64,000 bases of DNA, taken from positions 55,007-119,006 of the forward strand of contig WNNJ02000018.1 in NCBI GenBank assembly GCA_012934845.2, written 5' to 3'. The stretch's first letter is position 1. Every line of letters begins with the position of its first letter. The notes under the pieces were generated by a model. That model ran no database searches and was not told where the DNA came from. It was given only the letters and a program-made list of their open reading frames with translations. Shown piece by piece: positions 26,251 to 36,649 of the stretch. This stretch comes from Pomphorhynchus laevis (taxonomy: Eukaryota > Acanthocephala > Palaeacanthocephala > Echinorhynchida > Pomphorhynchidae). The position numbers and the translations under genes are program-made.

Positions 26251-26979
26251 GAGTATGAGATAATATCCGCTACCGGAACAATGTTTTTGCACCGTGTTCT
26301 TCTGTTAATATGCAAATTAGCAATTAAAATACGTGCTTACATGAAATAAGACGATTTCAATCGATCCTTGCATCATATAGTGCATCCTTATGCATTAGAT
26401 TTATTGACTCAAATTTATTAGACACTGATATTTGGCCAAAACGTCATGTCTGAAAAACAACATATCTCGTCTAGGTATACACGTATTAAATGTATTAAAG
26501 ATGCATCCAATGCATAATGCATTTCTAGACGTGCTGATATGTTTCGATGCCGTTGTTATTTGTTTAAATATCTGCGAAGTTACTCACAAATTGATAATTA
26601 ATTGATACGTAACGCTCGATACTCACTGATATCATTTTCAGCGTATCGTGATCAGCTATTTAGAATTAAAAACTTAGCTTTTTTATTCTAAATTCACAAT
26701 AACTGATTAAAATACGCTAAATATTATACAAGCGTGTATTGAACGTATGAATAAATAATCAACTTTCGCGTGATGTGTAATCAAAAATGACGGAAAGTGA
26801 TTTATCTTGATTAGTACTGAATGCTAAATATTTTAAGTTTAGAAGATATCCTAAATTACATGTATTTGGCGGGTAAAAATGTATCTTCAAATAAAATTAA
26901 GTTGTGCCAATTATAAGGTGTAAATAAATTAATTCATAATCATTTCAAATAAAAAAATTCAAATATATTATAATTTAGT

Positions 26980-27990
26980 AAATTATAAAAATTTGAAAAC
27001 AAACAAAATACAAAATTATGATCATGTGTGAGAATGTTGTGGGAGAATTTAAAAGTGAGAATAATTGAATCAATTATTAAGGAACAAGAAAGAGCGGATA
27101 ATGTGCTTGAAGTATAAAAAGGAGAGTGTTGAACAGATGCGAACTGCAGTTTATTCCAGAGAAGAATATCGGCAATAAAAAGGGAACGCCGACCACAGTT
27201 TGATGAAAATGACATAACAGGAAGAAGAAGCGTGTCACATTAATAAGATGTATGGAGGTGAGGCGGGATTAAGTTCTCTTTTATAAGAGAACATGTGATC
27301 AAAACGTCGCAGACGAAAAAGGATAAGCAAGGCGGAATTCACAAGTTGCTGGATTCGATAAAAAGTTGATTTAGAGGTGAAAGCAAAAAGAGTAGAGCAA
27401 TTATCCATCTTGGGAAACAATAGACTGCACATAAGGAAGTAGCAGAAGTTAAAATCAAGCGAGCCCCTGATACGGCGAAAGTTGCGAGGTAGGAGATTGC
27501 AAGATCGGATTTTGTCGCGAACATATTGATCGACAGAAAGACAAGTCAAAGTGAATTATAAACAAAGTGAGATGCTCAACACTAGAAAGAGTGGTCGAAT
27601 TAAAAAATACAGAGAGAGTAGAGATAGTGAGAGGAAATAAGGAATAACCTATAAGATGTTGCAGTTGCAGTGGTTCAGATAAACACAAAACGAGAAAAGA
27701 TGCTTGAAGGTAGAGAGAAGACAATTCGTTGAAGAGGCGGAGAGATCATCGGTAAGATGATTAGCAGAATGGGAGTAAGAGAGAATATTATCAGCATATT
27801 GCATGAATATAGAAATTATGGTCACATGTAATGCTGAAGCGATCACCAAGGCGAAAAGAGAAAAATGGTTAGAAGACTGAACATTGAGGAACGTCAAAGG
27901 AAATAGGAGAGGTAGAGAAAGACGCATTGGAATAGGCATGAAAATATCATTCAGAGAGATAAGATGAGAACATGATACAATAGCAGAAGA
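26980..27990 (-). mobile_element. Decayed LINE RT C-terminal region, left-arm copy
   Basis: Minus-strand frames together resemble the second half of a LINE ORF2 of the CR1/L2/Jockey kind. In order there is a YADNILSYSHS block in place of the catalytic YADD region, then SVEHLTLFIIHFDLSF and SICSRQNPIL. Next come a PKMDNCSTLFAFTSKS block like the common KLDYCNSLL motif, RLRRFDHM, and finally LFIADILLWNKLQ, like the usual 'A..LWN.LP' tail motif. The blocks fall in overlapping frames over about 1 kb, so the copy is long dead. It was present before the arm duplicated, because the other arm has the same copy with very few differences. Confidence 0.65.
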
Positions 27991-28179
27991 AAAACTATAG
28001 TTGTAGCGAATGCGATGAAGGAGAATTGAATAGTAAATATAATTAATAAATATAAATTCATAATCAGTTCAAATGATAAAATTTAAATGTATTATAATTT
28101 TGTGAATTAAGTATATTTTAGCAAATCACCTTATTCTATTGGCTATTGTGAATAATTAATACTGATGTGTTTGTGTCAT

Positions 28180-28207
28180 GTTATCTCATGCTTATGCATG
28201 AGATAAC
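28180..28207. repeat. Perfect 12-bp inverted repeat, left-arm copy
   Basis: GTTATCTCATGC, a 4-bp spacer TTAT, then GCATGAGATAAC. It could form a cruciform, or serve as a dimeric protein site. The copy in the right arm (53989-54016) is intact. Confidence 0.8.
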
Positions 28208-28586
28208 AATTTCACCGGAGAACCACAAATTCACCCTTAAAGTCAAAGTAATTTTTAACATCCAATTGATGTATCGATACAAGTTAGCGTTCGGAAAATA
28301 TCATAAATTACATATGTATTTGCCAGCTCCAAACAACATATTATTTTTTCAACTGTATGTATACAAATATTAATTTAATTAATTCATAATTTATAGTTCA
28401 TTACGTTATATTGTATAATTAATTTTTAGAATTTTTTATATTTTTGAACGATAAACCTTTATTAATCATGTGAAAAATATTTTAAATTATAATTAAATTT
28501 TTGTTTTATCTGATCATATTGCTTTTAAAATCAGCTGAAAGAAAAGTAATATTTTCATCCATTAACATATAATAGCCGTTAACATA

Positions 28587-29280
28587 ATCGATACTTAATA
28601 CCATTATGCTTGTGTTATTTGCCAGAGAGGTATGAATTCTTGTGTTATGCAACGGCGAATTGACTAATGATTGATCGTGTTGGATAGTTCCGCTTAAAAG
28701 TGTGAAGTAAAAATTATTTACAGTAAAAATATTTCCCCCTCTCAATTAACACTCGTTTGAAATTTTTCAAATTTTTGTGAGCTGTAGTAACAATAGTTCT
28801 TGAACATTCCGATTAGCGTAAGTTTTTTATTATGTAACAGATCTGCTGGTTTTTTATCCAGATGAAAACTAGTAAATAAATGTTTTCTGCAAAAATTGTT
28901 TTGTAACTTCTGAAAGTTTAATAAATTTGCTAAATGGGCTGCAAACAATCGAGCTGTTGTTATCCACCGATTCCAGTATCGGTCCCATGTTATCCAATGA
29001 TGCCGACCGGATTCGTGGCTTGTCATCGAAGACATCGTGGAGGGTGCTGTTAAAGGCTCTTTCTTGTGAGTATTGAAGGGAGATCTAAGAATTATTTTTA
29101 TTTTTATTACATTGATAGAAGTAGTTTAGTATCATTTCAATCATGTAATTAACAAAAAAAATATTCTGTCTCATTAAGATTGTTTTCCAATGATTTTTTA
29201 CGACATTTGCTTCTCTAAAAATTATACATATCATAATCATAAAAACGATTTTTATAAACATATTCCTCATAAGACATGTC
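28587..29280 (-). other. Exon-like open stretches, unrecognised
   Basis: On the minus strand, overlapping frames stay open over 29035-28742, and over 28745-28506 the frame runs into the left arm and ends there (ADFKSNMIR, stop). Another frame near 29040-28870 reads SLDNMGPILESVDNN, which looks compositionally like ordinary protein. No domain is recognised and splice sites cannot be fixed. It could be a broken host gene cut by the inner edge of the inverted repeat, since the right arm keeps only the last 20 or so codons. It could also be chance. Confidence 0.25.
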
Positions 29281-29479
29281 TACACCTATAATAAGCTCGT
29301 ATGTTTAAAAAATCACATAATAACTAAAAATAAATCAGTACACTCCATGACGTTCTTAACCACCAATCATCAGTTATTGTTAGTCGGATGTAGTTGTTAG
29401 GGTACTTTCGACTTTTTTTGTGATAAAAAACAGAAAAACACTTTTATATATAAAGACACTAGCAATTCATCAATGTTCT

Positions 29480-31330
29480 TAACGAAGCTAAGGTTCATGA
29501 TGATTTGTTGCATTGAGAACCTACCTATAAGTTTGATGGATCCCGTCCATATCGTGCAGCGATGGCATTTGAAATTTTATCTTGATCAAGAAAGTATTTG
29601 TCAATGTACTCCTTAACCCAGGCCATGCTAATGCACTCTTCAAGCTAGAATTTACAATAATCTCATTCGTCTCTTGTCGACTTGTATATCAATGAATCTC
29701 TAGAGTACTTAATAGCTTTTGTAAACTGTATTTGTTTTTGCTCGTCCACCTGCATGTTACGCACACTATTCAGTTTAATTATTCTACGAGGGCTGCAAAT
29801 ATCTTTAGCGAGTTGTCAAATTCCAATTTTCCTTGTTTACTTGGGTTTAAAATACCAAGGCATCATAACTCAATCGCAGTTCAATCGATTGTCTTGTTTT
29901 CCCATCTAATTTTTTAATCCAAGCATTCGAGACAATAAATTTTAGTAAATCGTTGTGGTTAAATGCTCGAACCACTTTGAATCTGTTCTATATGTTCTTT
30001 GCATGTAGAGCATACGTAGAACCGCATTATTGGCATGGTTTTGCAGGTATGTCCATTGAAATTGTATAGACTTAGTTAAAAATAGGTACGCTGCCTGAGA
30101 ATCTCTGACTCAACAACCTCTGATATTTCACATTTAAGTCATTTGTCAGCTGATTATTTTGTTTTTGACTTTATGCTCGATAAATTTGACTTCATGCTCG
30201 ATAATTTGACTTCATGCTGGATGGATTAATTTGGCCCAATACGCTGAACTTTAAGTCACACCCTTTCAAGTTCCTCAAATTTAACGGCACATACTGAGTG
30301 ACTTGATGAATGACACTATATGATTGCTCTATTAATTCTCTAATAAAAACATTAATTCATCCTTTAGAGCCGTCATCGCTAATAGATCTCCCTGTGTAAT
30401 CCCTTTGGCTTATGACATATACTAGTTATCAACTGTTATTCCACATATATGCCGTAAGTATTATTTAATACAGTAGTCAATGATCGACAAATAGAGCACA
30501 TATTTTCCAGAACTAACCACCTGTTCACACGGTTGGATGCGTTGCAAGCATCTGGTAATAAAATACAGTTCTCTCTACAATTATTATAAGCCAATCGAAT
30601 TTTATGAACTGGGAATTCTACTCCAAATATTAAGCCAGCGCATAGTTTAGCCTATCAACATTCGTCTGTAAGCTCGCCCCGTATGTAATTAAGCAATGAC
30701 CCGGTCAATGATTTGTCTTATCACCTACTAAACTCCAATGGGACGCACCCCTGGGCATTATCTAGAAGAATTAAGCGATACACCGTATAAGCTTTCAAAT
30801 CTGACGGATTAATCTTCTCCGTGTAACTTCACATCTAAATCACAAATATTTGTTGCTAGCGACATTGAATCCTTCTCAAATGTAGTAAAAAAGTAGTCAG
30901 TTTGTGGCATCAACGCCAGATGGTTCTGCGGACCCACGCGTCTTCTTTGCTGAATTTACTATGTCTTAATAAATCGGATCCATAAATTTAATTGCATGAT
31001 GTTCAGCGCAGCCTATCATTGGCACATGTAATCTACATTATTCATCTAAGGGTGCTGCTATTGGGTGCGATTCAATTAATTTCAAAATCACGCTTGTTCC
31101 AACAATTTCCTGATTCAATGCCAACACAGAATTTTTAGATCCATTGCTTTTTATGTGGCGGGTATATCTACATATCAATCCAATTTTTAAATTATTGTGT
31201 GATTTATTTCTACCCTCGATTTGCTTTCGTTCTTACGTTGTTTCTGGAGATAGTGTGATCCCGATAATAATTCTTGTATTCAAATTCTCAAATTTGAAGC
31301 TCATTTCATTGTTTTACGAATGAAAATTCT
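29480..31330 (-). mobile_element. Decayed reverse-transcriptase element of the 'TTQGDPLAM' family
   Basis: Read on the minus strand from about 31100 to 29520, short blocks appear in the order of one known invertebrate RT family. They are RPIGV and VIRQIIDRVI (like EVLRRIIGK), AGLIFGVEFPVHKI (like AG...G.EAAVHA), LLPDACNASNRVNR (like VDASNAFN.LNR), and CSICRSLTTVLNNTYG. Then come KGITQGDLLAMTAL (like EGTTQGDPLAMAMY), QAAYLFLTKSIQFQWTYLQ, GILNPSKQGKLEFDNSLKI, and AWVKEYIDKYFLDQD with NAIAARYG. The frame changes often, so this is an old fossil. Its placement among LINEs, perhaps a restriction-like-endonuclease type, comes from memory of the family and is uncertain. No ends or target duplications were found. 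Confidence 0.6.
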
Positions 31331-31580
31331 TCTTTTACTAAGCGAATTTTTGTTACAACGCTTTCGGAGCATCAAACAATTTAGAAAATACATCCATTTC
31401 CAGTAATAAAAAAGAAGAACGTGGGGAAATAAATGTAAACAAAGACTCAATGAACGTTCTACAGGTTAGTGATTTTGTTTCGGGTACCGGCGAGGGGGAA
31501 TTACTTCCCCCAATCGCTTAACAACAGAATTTAGGGATAGTTACGTTGTTAAAACCCATTGAAAGACATGGATTGTACAA

Positions 31581-32363
31581 TTGTTTTCTTCGAACATTAA
31601 ATTTAAGAACAGATTCGTGTATAACTCTGTCAGATACACGGAGACGACTATTAAGATATCGTTTGCTTCAGAAAAAGCTATGAATGAATACTTATTTTCA
31701 AGCCAATTTAAAAGATATTGGCAAGTTCGAATCAAAGCCTATAATGGCCAGCCTCAAAATCAACAATCTTCCAGTTCAACTTGAACATGAAGATTTAGTC
31801 AATCTTACCCAGCTGTTTAAAATACATAATGTTAGACCGCTGACAGGTCGTGATGGTAACGAGATAAACGTAGGTTTTTGTTCCGCCTCGGTTGGCCAGG
31901 CCAAACTGCTTTCCAGAAATCACAGCAACCCCTTTCAGGGTTTCAACGTTAAGTTTATTAATTTTTCGTCCGAAAAGTATACATACCTGCATTGCAGCCG
32001 GTGTCATAAATGGGGGCACTGGACCTCCAGCTGCAGTGCGACGGCTTGCTGCGGCCGGTGTGGACAGTTGTAATGCCCCACAGACGTGTCCTGTATTAAC
32101 CCCGTCAAATGCATCAATTGCGGGAAGGCTTACCCGGCGTGGGCAAGAAAATTCCCTTTTTTCAAAACTTACTTTAGCAAATGTCAAACCCCGCGGCCAC
32201 ACAAAGAGGCCTTTCCAAGATGGCAGCCAGTCCTCCTGCTGCAGATCTCTTTTCTATCCTCAAATCCGAAGTATTTATGAAGAATCTCGAGCAAATGGTT
32301 CTGAAGATGGTCGCCAATTTGTTTACAAGTCCGCCGTCAGTGGTCGTTCATGCTGAAAAATAA
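31581..32363 (+). pseudogene. LINE ORF1 (gag-like, CCHC zinc knuckle), broken
   Basis: Two overlapping frames carry the protein. Frame 31581-31784 gives an RRM-like strand (TTIKISFASEKAMNEYLF). Frame 31684-32073 continues with LKINNLPVQLEHEDLVNLTQ and reaches a zinc knuckle CSRCHKWGHWTSSC (C-x2-C-x4-H-x4-C). A second knuckle-like stretch (KCINCGKAYPAWARK) follows near 32110 in another frame. ORF1 proteins of this type bind the element RNA and act as chaperones for target-primed reverse transcription. The shifts between frames show that this copy no longer encodes a full protein. Confidence 0.7.
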
Positions 32364-32564
32364 AACAAGAGGTGGGCTTCGGCTCACGCCGTCCCCCCCC
32401 GTTAAAAATCGGTAAGCTTCTCCAACAGAAGCACTGTAGGGGAAATGAAGATGCTGCAAAGGAGCAAGTGCCTCCCTTGGACGGGGCTAGTGGTGGGAAT
32501 GGAAACCTTCCTGCTCCTAGCTCGGTCTAGGTTGGCAATCCCCCAATACAACTAGTCCATCACA

Positions 32565-33035
32565 ATGCAGAGTAATCGTGAGCCTTTTTCACTGAATATC
32601 CTTCAGTGGAATTTGGAAGGTGCTTCTGCCCTTAGACTTCTATCTGGTAGAGACGCTGATGTTATAGTCCTTCAGGAGACGCGGTCTATCTGTCTCCCCC
32701 ATGACATTACTCGATATATCCCAAAGCATATCTGTTCCCACTATACTCCGTACATAACCCCATCTCTTTCCTCTTCATCTCAAGGACTATTGACCTTAGT
32801 TAAGTGCTCCTTAAGGTCCTCCCTCTTGCTAAACTACTCATGTCCAGCCATGTCTTGTTTAGTAGTTTCACTCAGTAAGAACTGTAAACCCCTTAGTATA
32901 GCCAATGTTTACATTCGTCAGGGGAAATCCACAAGAATCGTAACCTCCTGGATGGTATTGTCGACAGCGGCTATGACATGATACTAGGGGACTTTAACAA
33001 CAGAATTGGTCGTTAGATCAACGCATCACTTCGCA
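32565..33035 (+). pseudogene. LINE apurinic-type endonuclease domain, broken
   Basis: The frame from 32565 starts with LNILQWNLEGA and DADVIVLQET, the first two conserved blocks of AP-like endonucleases (N and E metal ligands). It stays open to 32981. The later block YDMILGDFNNRIG (the GDFN motif) appears near 32970-33010 in a different frame. In live elements this domain nicks the target DNA to prime reverse transcription. The domain is also short, with little sequence between the blocks, consistent with internal loss. Confidence 0.75.
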
Positions 33036-33085
33036 GAATCAGGAACGATTACTTTATTCACAAACCACCGGCCCCCCACCTTTCA

Positions 33086-35011
33086 TTGCACATCAACAAA
33101 TTTAATCCTCGACATTTTACTGCTTCACTCGAGGTGTTGCTTAAACCCCTCTGCACGGAGCAGTCGCGTCAACAGTTGACCACCTCTCATGACCTCATTC
33201 GTTGGAGGATAGAGGAGGATACGTTGCTGAGAAGGAGGTTTCACTTTGATCCAATCAGAATGGCCTTCTTTCAGTCAGCTATCCGACTCTTCCCCAGAAT
33301 AGGGAATGAGAGTTTAACCGAATTCAATACCTACCTCTCTTCGCAAGCTACCGCGATTTTATCGACTACCTATAAAGGTCGACTATACAATCCTACTTCG
33401 ACAAAACTCAAGGTCCTAGCTAAATTGCGGAACCTTCCTAATCTCTCTGATTCCGCCAGACAAACCCTCTCAAATGAATACTGGAGCACTAGATATAGGT
33501 TCCAGCTTAGTAGGGATAGGACGAGTATTGCTCGTCTTAATCCTTCTCAATCTTCCTTTTGGAAGATTTTCAAGAAGGAGAAGTTTGTTTGCTGGAAGGA
33601 TAGAGCATTGGGATGGATATGTAAGATAGGCCTTGAAAAGGTTTTGGAGAAGTCACTAACCCTTCATAACTATGAAGCCACTCAATCACTTCAACCAATC
33701 CCGCCCTGGGGTGACTTCAGGAGTAGGGACTTATATGTAACAGATATCCTTAACACCTGGGGTCCACTTATGGGCACCTCCAAATCCGTCGCTCCACTTT
33801 CCTCTCGAGTCTGTCAGCTATTGATAGCCTATCAGAGAAGAGATATAGCCGTCACAATGCTTCTATCCTCCTCATCCGATGTAGCAGGCATCAATATTAG
33901 TAAGAGAGTTTTTATTCCTAAGAAAAAATTCTGCCCATGCCCTAAAGATCTGCGACCCATTTCAATTCAAAATGCCCTCGTGTCGATTTATAAACAAGCG
34001 CTTGCGCGTAAAATCCGCGACCTTTTGATTATGCGTAATTTGATCCCTCCTGGTTTTCATGGGTTCCTCAAAGGTCGCTCGGTCCATTCAGCAGTAGGTG
34101 AGGTAGAGCAGTTTTGTCGGGATAATAGCAGTCGTCTTGTAGTGGCTGTTTTCCTTGATTTTTCTGCTGCATTTGACCGCATTTCCATTCTCTTTGTGAT
34201 CTCTTCTCTCAGGTCCCTCGGGTTGCCTGCGAGAATTGTTAACAGGGTGGAGATACTGCTGTACACCAAGCGATTTTACCATGATGATGACCCTGATGCG
34301 CAACAGTTCTACCCTATTACGGGTGTGCCTCAAGGTTCACCACTTTCTCCAATCTTGTATCTTGCTGTCTCCATTTTTCTATTCAAAATATTTAAACGTG
34401 AACAACGTCATGTGGTGTACGCTGATGACACCACATCCCTGTGCTCTGGACACATGTGCAAAAACGTAGTCTCTGGAATCACCCGTTTCTTTTTAAGATT
34501 AAAAGACCAGTTGCCCATATCCAATCTTGTTCTAAACTCCGCGAAATCACAGGTGGCCGTCTTTCATGGCACCCCTTCAAAGCAAAAGCTTAAGAGATTA
34601 GCACTCTCCGCGCTCTCCTCCATATTTGCCTCCGAACAACTCCCCACCCTCACAAGTCGAGTAAAATACTCGGGGTTCACCGTTACGGTGAACTGGTCGG
34701 CGAAAGCTGACCTGGATAGACTCAAACGTATCCTGAAGAAAGCTAGGTGGGCTCTGAAACGTGCCCAACATTTGTCGTTGATAGGGAGAGCCCAGGTGCG
34801 CCTCTGGGGCACCTGGGCTACCTCGGGATTAGTCTTCTTCTCTAGAGGACGTCCCCCAGAGCAAAGGCTAAGGTTTCTTAAGCTCCTCGTCTCTCGTTTA
34901 CCCAGCATAGTCCGCGCCGATTGGATTCTTCGGGGGGGGGTGAAAGACCCCGGGTGGTTCAATCGGAAAGCGGTGTGTTGGATCTGTTGGGGGGGGCTCA
35001 GAGCCCTATAG
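33086..35011 (+). CDS. LINE ORF2 reverse transcriptase, long open frame
   Basis: This 641-codon open frame holds a complete set of RT motifs. They are RVFIPKKK with LRPISIQN (finger region), FLDFSAAFD at about residue 356 (motif A, catalytic Asp), GVPQGSPLSP at about 413 (motif B), YADDTT at about 445 (motif C, catalytic Asp pair), and then LVLNSAKSQV and VKYSGFTV (motifs D and E). The thumb-like C-terminus ends at 35011, close to G-rich tracts, with no ribonuclease H. The first ATG lies just after the endonuclease block, so the real protein would have begun upstream in the now broken ORF. The RT portion itself looks well preserved. Confidence 0.8.
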   Translation: MHINKFNPRHFTASLEVLLKPLCTEQSRQQLTTSHDLIRWRIEEDTLLRRRFHFDPIRMAFFQSAIRLFPRIGNESLTEFNTYLSSQATAILSTTYKGRLYNPTSTKLKVLAKLRNLPNLSDSARQTLSNEYWSTRYRFQLSRDRTSIARLNPSQSSFWKIFKKEKFVCWKDRALGWICKIGLEKVLEKSLTLHNYEATQSLQPIPPWGDFRSRDLYVTDILNTWGPLMGTSKSVAPLSSRVCQLLIAYQRRDIAVTMLLSSSSDVAGINISKRVFIPKKKFCPCPKDLRPISIQNALVSIYKQALARKIRDLLIMRNLIPPGFHGFLKGRSVHSAVGEVEQFCRDNSSRLVVAVFLDFSAAFDRISILFVISSLRSLGLPARIVNRVEILLYTKRFYHDDDPDAQQFYPITGVPQGSPLSPILYLAVSIFLFKIFKREQRHVVYADDTTSLCSGHMCKNVVSGITRFFLRLKDQLPISNLVLNSAKSQVAVFHGTPSKQKLKRLALSALSSIFASEQLPTLTSRVKYSGFTVTVNWSAKADLDRLKRILKKARWALKRAQHLSLIGRAQVRLWGTWATSGLVFFSRGRPPEQRLRFLKLLVSRLPSIVRADWILRGGVKDPGWFNRKAVCWICWGGLRAL

Positions 35012-35089
35012 ATTTGAGGCCTTGAAGCATGAAGAAGAGCTGGATTGACGTAAAGGATTTAACGAATTCAACAGCAACACAACACTAAT

Positions 35090-35785
35090 GCATGCTTCTT
35101 TTGTCATTTAATTATGCTGTCGTTTTTTAATTTAAGAAAATCTTATTATTAAGATTCTAAGCATTAAAACTTCGTAGAATGCATTCGCTTATTAATAGCA
35201 AATATCTCGGTAGTGTTAGCTTAATCAGTATCGATGGCATTACGATTATGACGAACATTAAGGGTCCACCAAAGAAGACAAATAATGGAATTACGATAAC
35301 AATCGTATGTAGATCTTATCCCTGCCATTTGTATTTTGTGTTTTTATTACTTTCTGAGAAGTTTTGTGTGTTATTTCTGTATAATATTAATATATTATAA
35401 TATAACCTATAATCATTTAAACTTTCTAAATTTTATTCAAATCCATTCTGGCATTCTGTTTTACAACCAAATCATGGTTTAATTGTGGATAGTCTTTCTG
35501 TGTACTCCTTATTTTCCGTAAACCTTTTTATTTTGTTAAAGATACTGTGTTAGATTAAACTAAAAAGTAAATTAATGATTAAGTAAATAAAAATAATTAT
35601 ATAACATATTATTTCAGGTATTTTCTAACTTTGTGAATTAATAACTATTATTTTTCACAAGACATCAATTATCATTAGACTCCATTAGCTAATTTTATTT
35701 AGTCAAGCAAAAGCAAAATCAAAAGAAAATTGTCGCGACTGGAAAGATTCATAAATTAATTGACAAAATTGTTAAAGATAAAAGC
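35090..35785. other. Intergenic DNA between LINE and minus-strand ORF
   Basis: AT-rich, with no recognisable gene. A 73-codon plus-strand frame at 35179-35400 has no identifiable features. This stretch would hold the 3' untranslated region of the minus-strand gene that ends at 35786. Confidence 0.4.
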
Positions 35786-36649
35786 CTATGTATATTGTTG
35801 AAAAAACATCCCTTTTGAATGCATTGAACACGTGTGTGGGTGTGGAATTAAAGATGAATACTGGATATTGTTGTTTGGAATGTACATTGAAGAATTTTGC
35901 GATGTGTACTGTTGATGTGGACTATATAATGTAGGATAATACACTGTTTCTTGATTCATAAAATCCTGGCCTAAATAAATATCTGGTAAATTTATAACTC
36001 GAGGCTTGTACGATGAGTTTTCAAAACCTAATGGTGGAGCATCACGAATTGCATCTAATATGCTGCAATTATGTCGCCATTCATTCTTAAGATTAGCTGA
36101 ATTCCAACGTTTAGTTGGTTTCACGTTCTCTTCCATGCTCAAATCCCATCGAGATTTGTGTCCAACGTTAGTCTTCTTGTATTGTGAACCAGCAGATTTA
36201 CAACATCCATCCCGCAATCGAGTCGTTGATTTGTGCATAATCCTTGAATTGGTCAAATTAAAATATCCTGACTGTAGGTCATAATTATTATTATTTTCTA
36301 TCTCCTGGTTCAATGAATGTTGACGATATCTCACATCTTTGTATCGTTTAAGTTTCGATTTTGTGGATTTGTGTGGACGATAAAATGTTAAATCCTCTTC
36401 AGCTTTACTGTTGCTTACCTGATAAAGCTTATTACCATCCGATACATAGCGTGACATATCTACCACATCCATACAAGGTAAGAAAACTTTGCATGTCGAT
36501 GAAAAATTTTCATTTAATAAGTTTAGTTTATGGTGCCCATCTTCCCTTTTTGACTTCTTGAAACGATATATATATTCAACAATGGGAGAACTGGAATCGT
36601 TATCTGTAGTATTATGTGATTTATTGTGATCGAAATCTGACTTATCCAT
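35786..36649 (-). CDS. Unrecognised 287-aa protein, probably host
   Basis: A single long open frame in an AT-rich stretch where 287 codons are unlikely by chance. The start ATG at 36649 is followed by MDKSDFDHNKSHN. The protein is hydrophilic, rich in Ser, Asn, Lys, Tyr and Arg, and looks largely disordered. An N-terminal acidic and Asn-rich part leads to a basic middle (HKSTKSKLKRYKDVRYRQHS) and a conserved-looking segment HKSRWDLSMEENVKPTKRWN. Next is SILDAIRDAPPLGFENSSYK, then a Tyr/Gln/Pro/His-rich tail. There is no signal peptide, membrane helix or zinc finger. The composition suggests a nuclear or RNA-associated factor, but no family was recognised. It may have further exons; no strong splice sites were noted. 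Confidence 0.55.
   Translation of the reverse strand: MDKSDFDHNKSHNTTDNDSSSPIVEYIYRFKKSKREDGHHKLNLLNENFSSTCKVFLPCMDVVDMSRYVSDGNKLYQVSNSKAEEDLTFYRPHKSTKSKLKRYKDVRYRQHSLNQEIENNNNYDLQSGYFNLTNSRIMHKSTTRLRDGCCKSAGSQYKKTNVGHKSRWDLSMEENVKPTKRWNSANLKNEWRHNCSILDAIRDAPPLGFENSSYKPRVINLPDIYLGQDFMNQETVYYPTLYSPHQQYTSQNSSMYIPNNNIQYSSLIPHPHTCSMHSKGMFFQQYT

Larger units (their letters stand above)
25434..28586. repeat. Left arm of a large inverted repeat
   Basis: This segment is the reverse complement of the right arm. Positions 26021-28586 pair with 53610-56175 (paired positions always sum to 82196), and 25438-26026 pair with 60940-61528 (sum 86966). Neither stretch shows a net indel at the checkpoints I compared. 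Mismatches are sparse, roughly 1-2% by eye. It abuts the 138-bp satellite directly on its outer side. Homology ends near 28586, after a shared AATAGCCG block. It contains a hairpin repeat, a micro-ORF, a decayed LINE and a short palindrome, each listed separately. Confidence 0.93.
31430..35085 (+). mobile_element. LINE (non-LTR retrotransposon) with ORF1, endonuclease and RT remains
   Basis: A plus-strand element runs in the canonical order ORF1 (zinc knuckle), AP-type endonuclease, RT. It is much richer in G and C than its surroundings and contains homopolymer tracts (C near 32393, G near 34933 and 34990), which suggests later arrival than the AT-rich background. ORF1 and the endonuclease are interrupted by frame changes and stops; the RT frame is long and open. 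No ribonuclease H domain, poly(A) tail or clear target duplication was seen, so both ends are approximate. It belongs broadly to the Jockey/I/R1 group of endonuclease-bearing LINEs; the exact clade is not resolved by eye. Confidence 0.85.

Noticed and set aside
28167-28373. 68-codon frame present in both arms
   Set aside because: It starts from GTG inside the short palindrome region, has no domain, and its identity in both arms is explained by the arm duplication.
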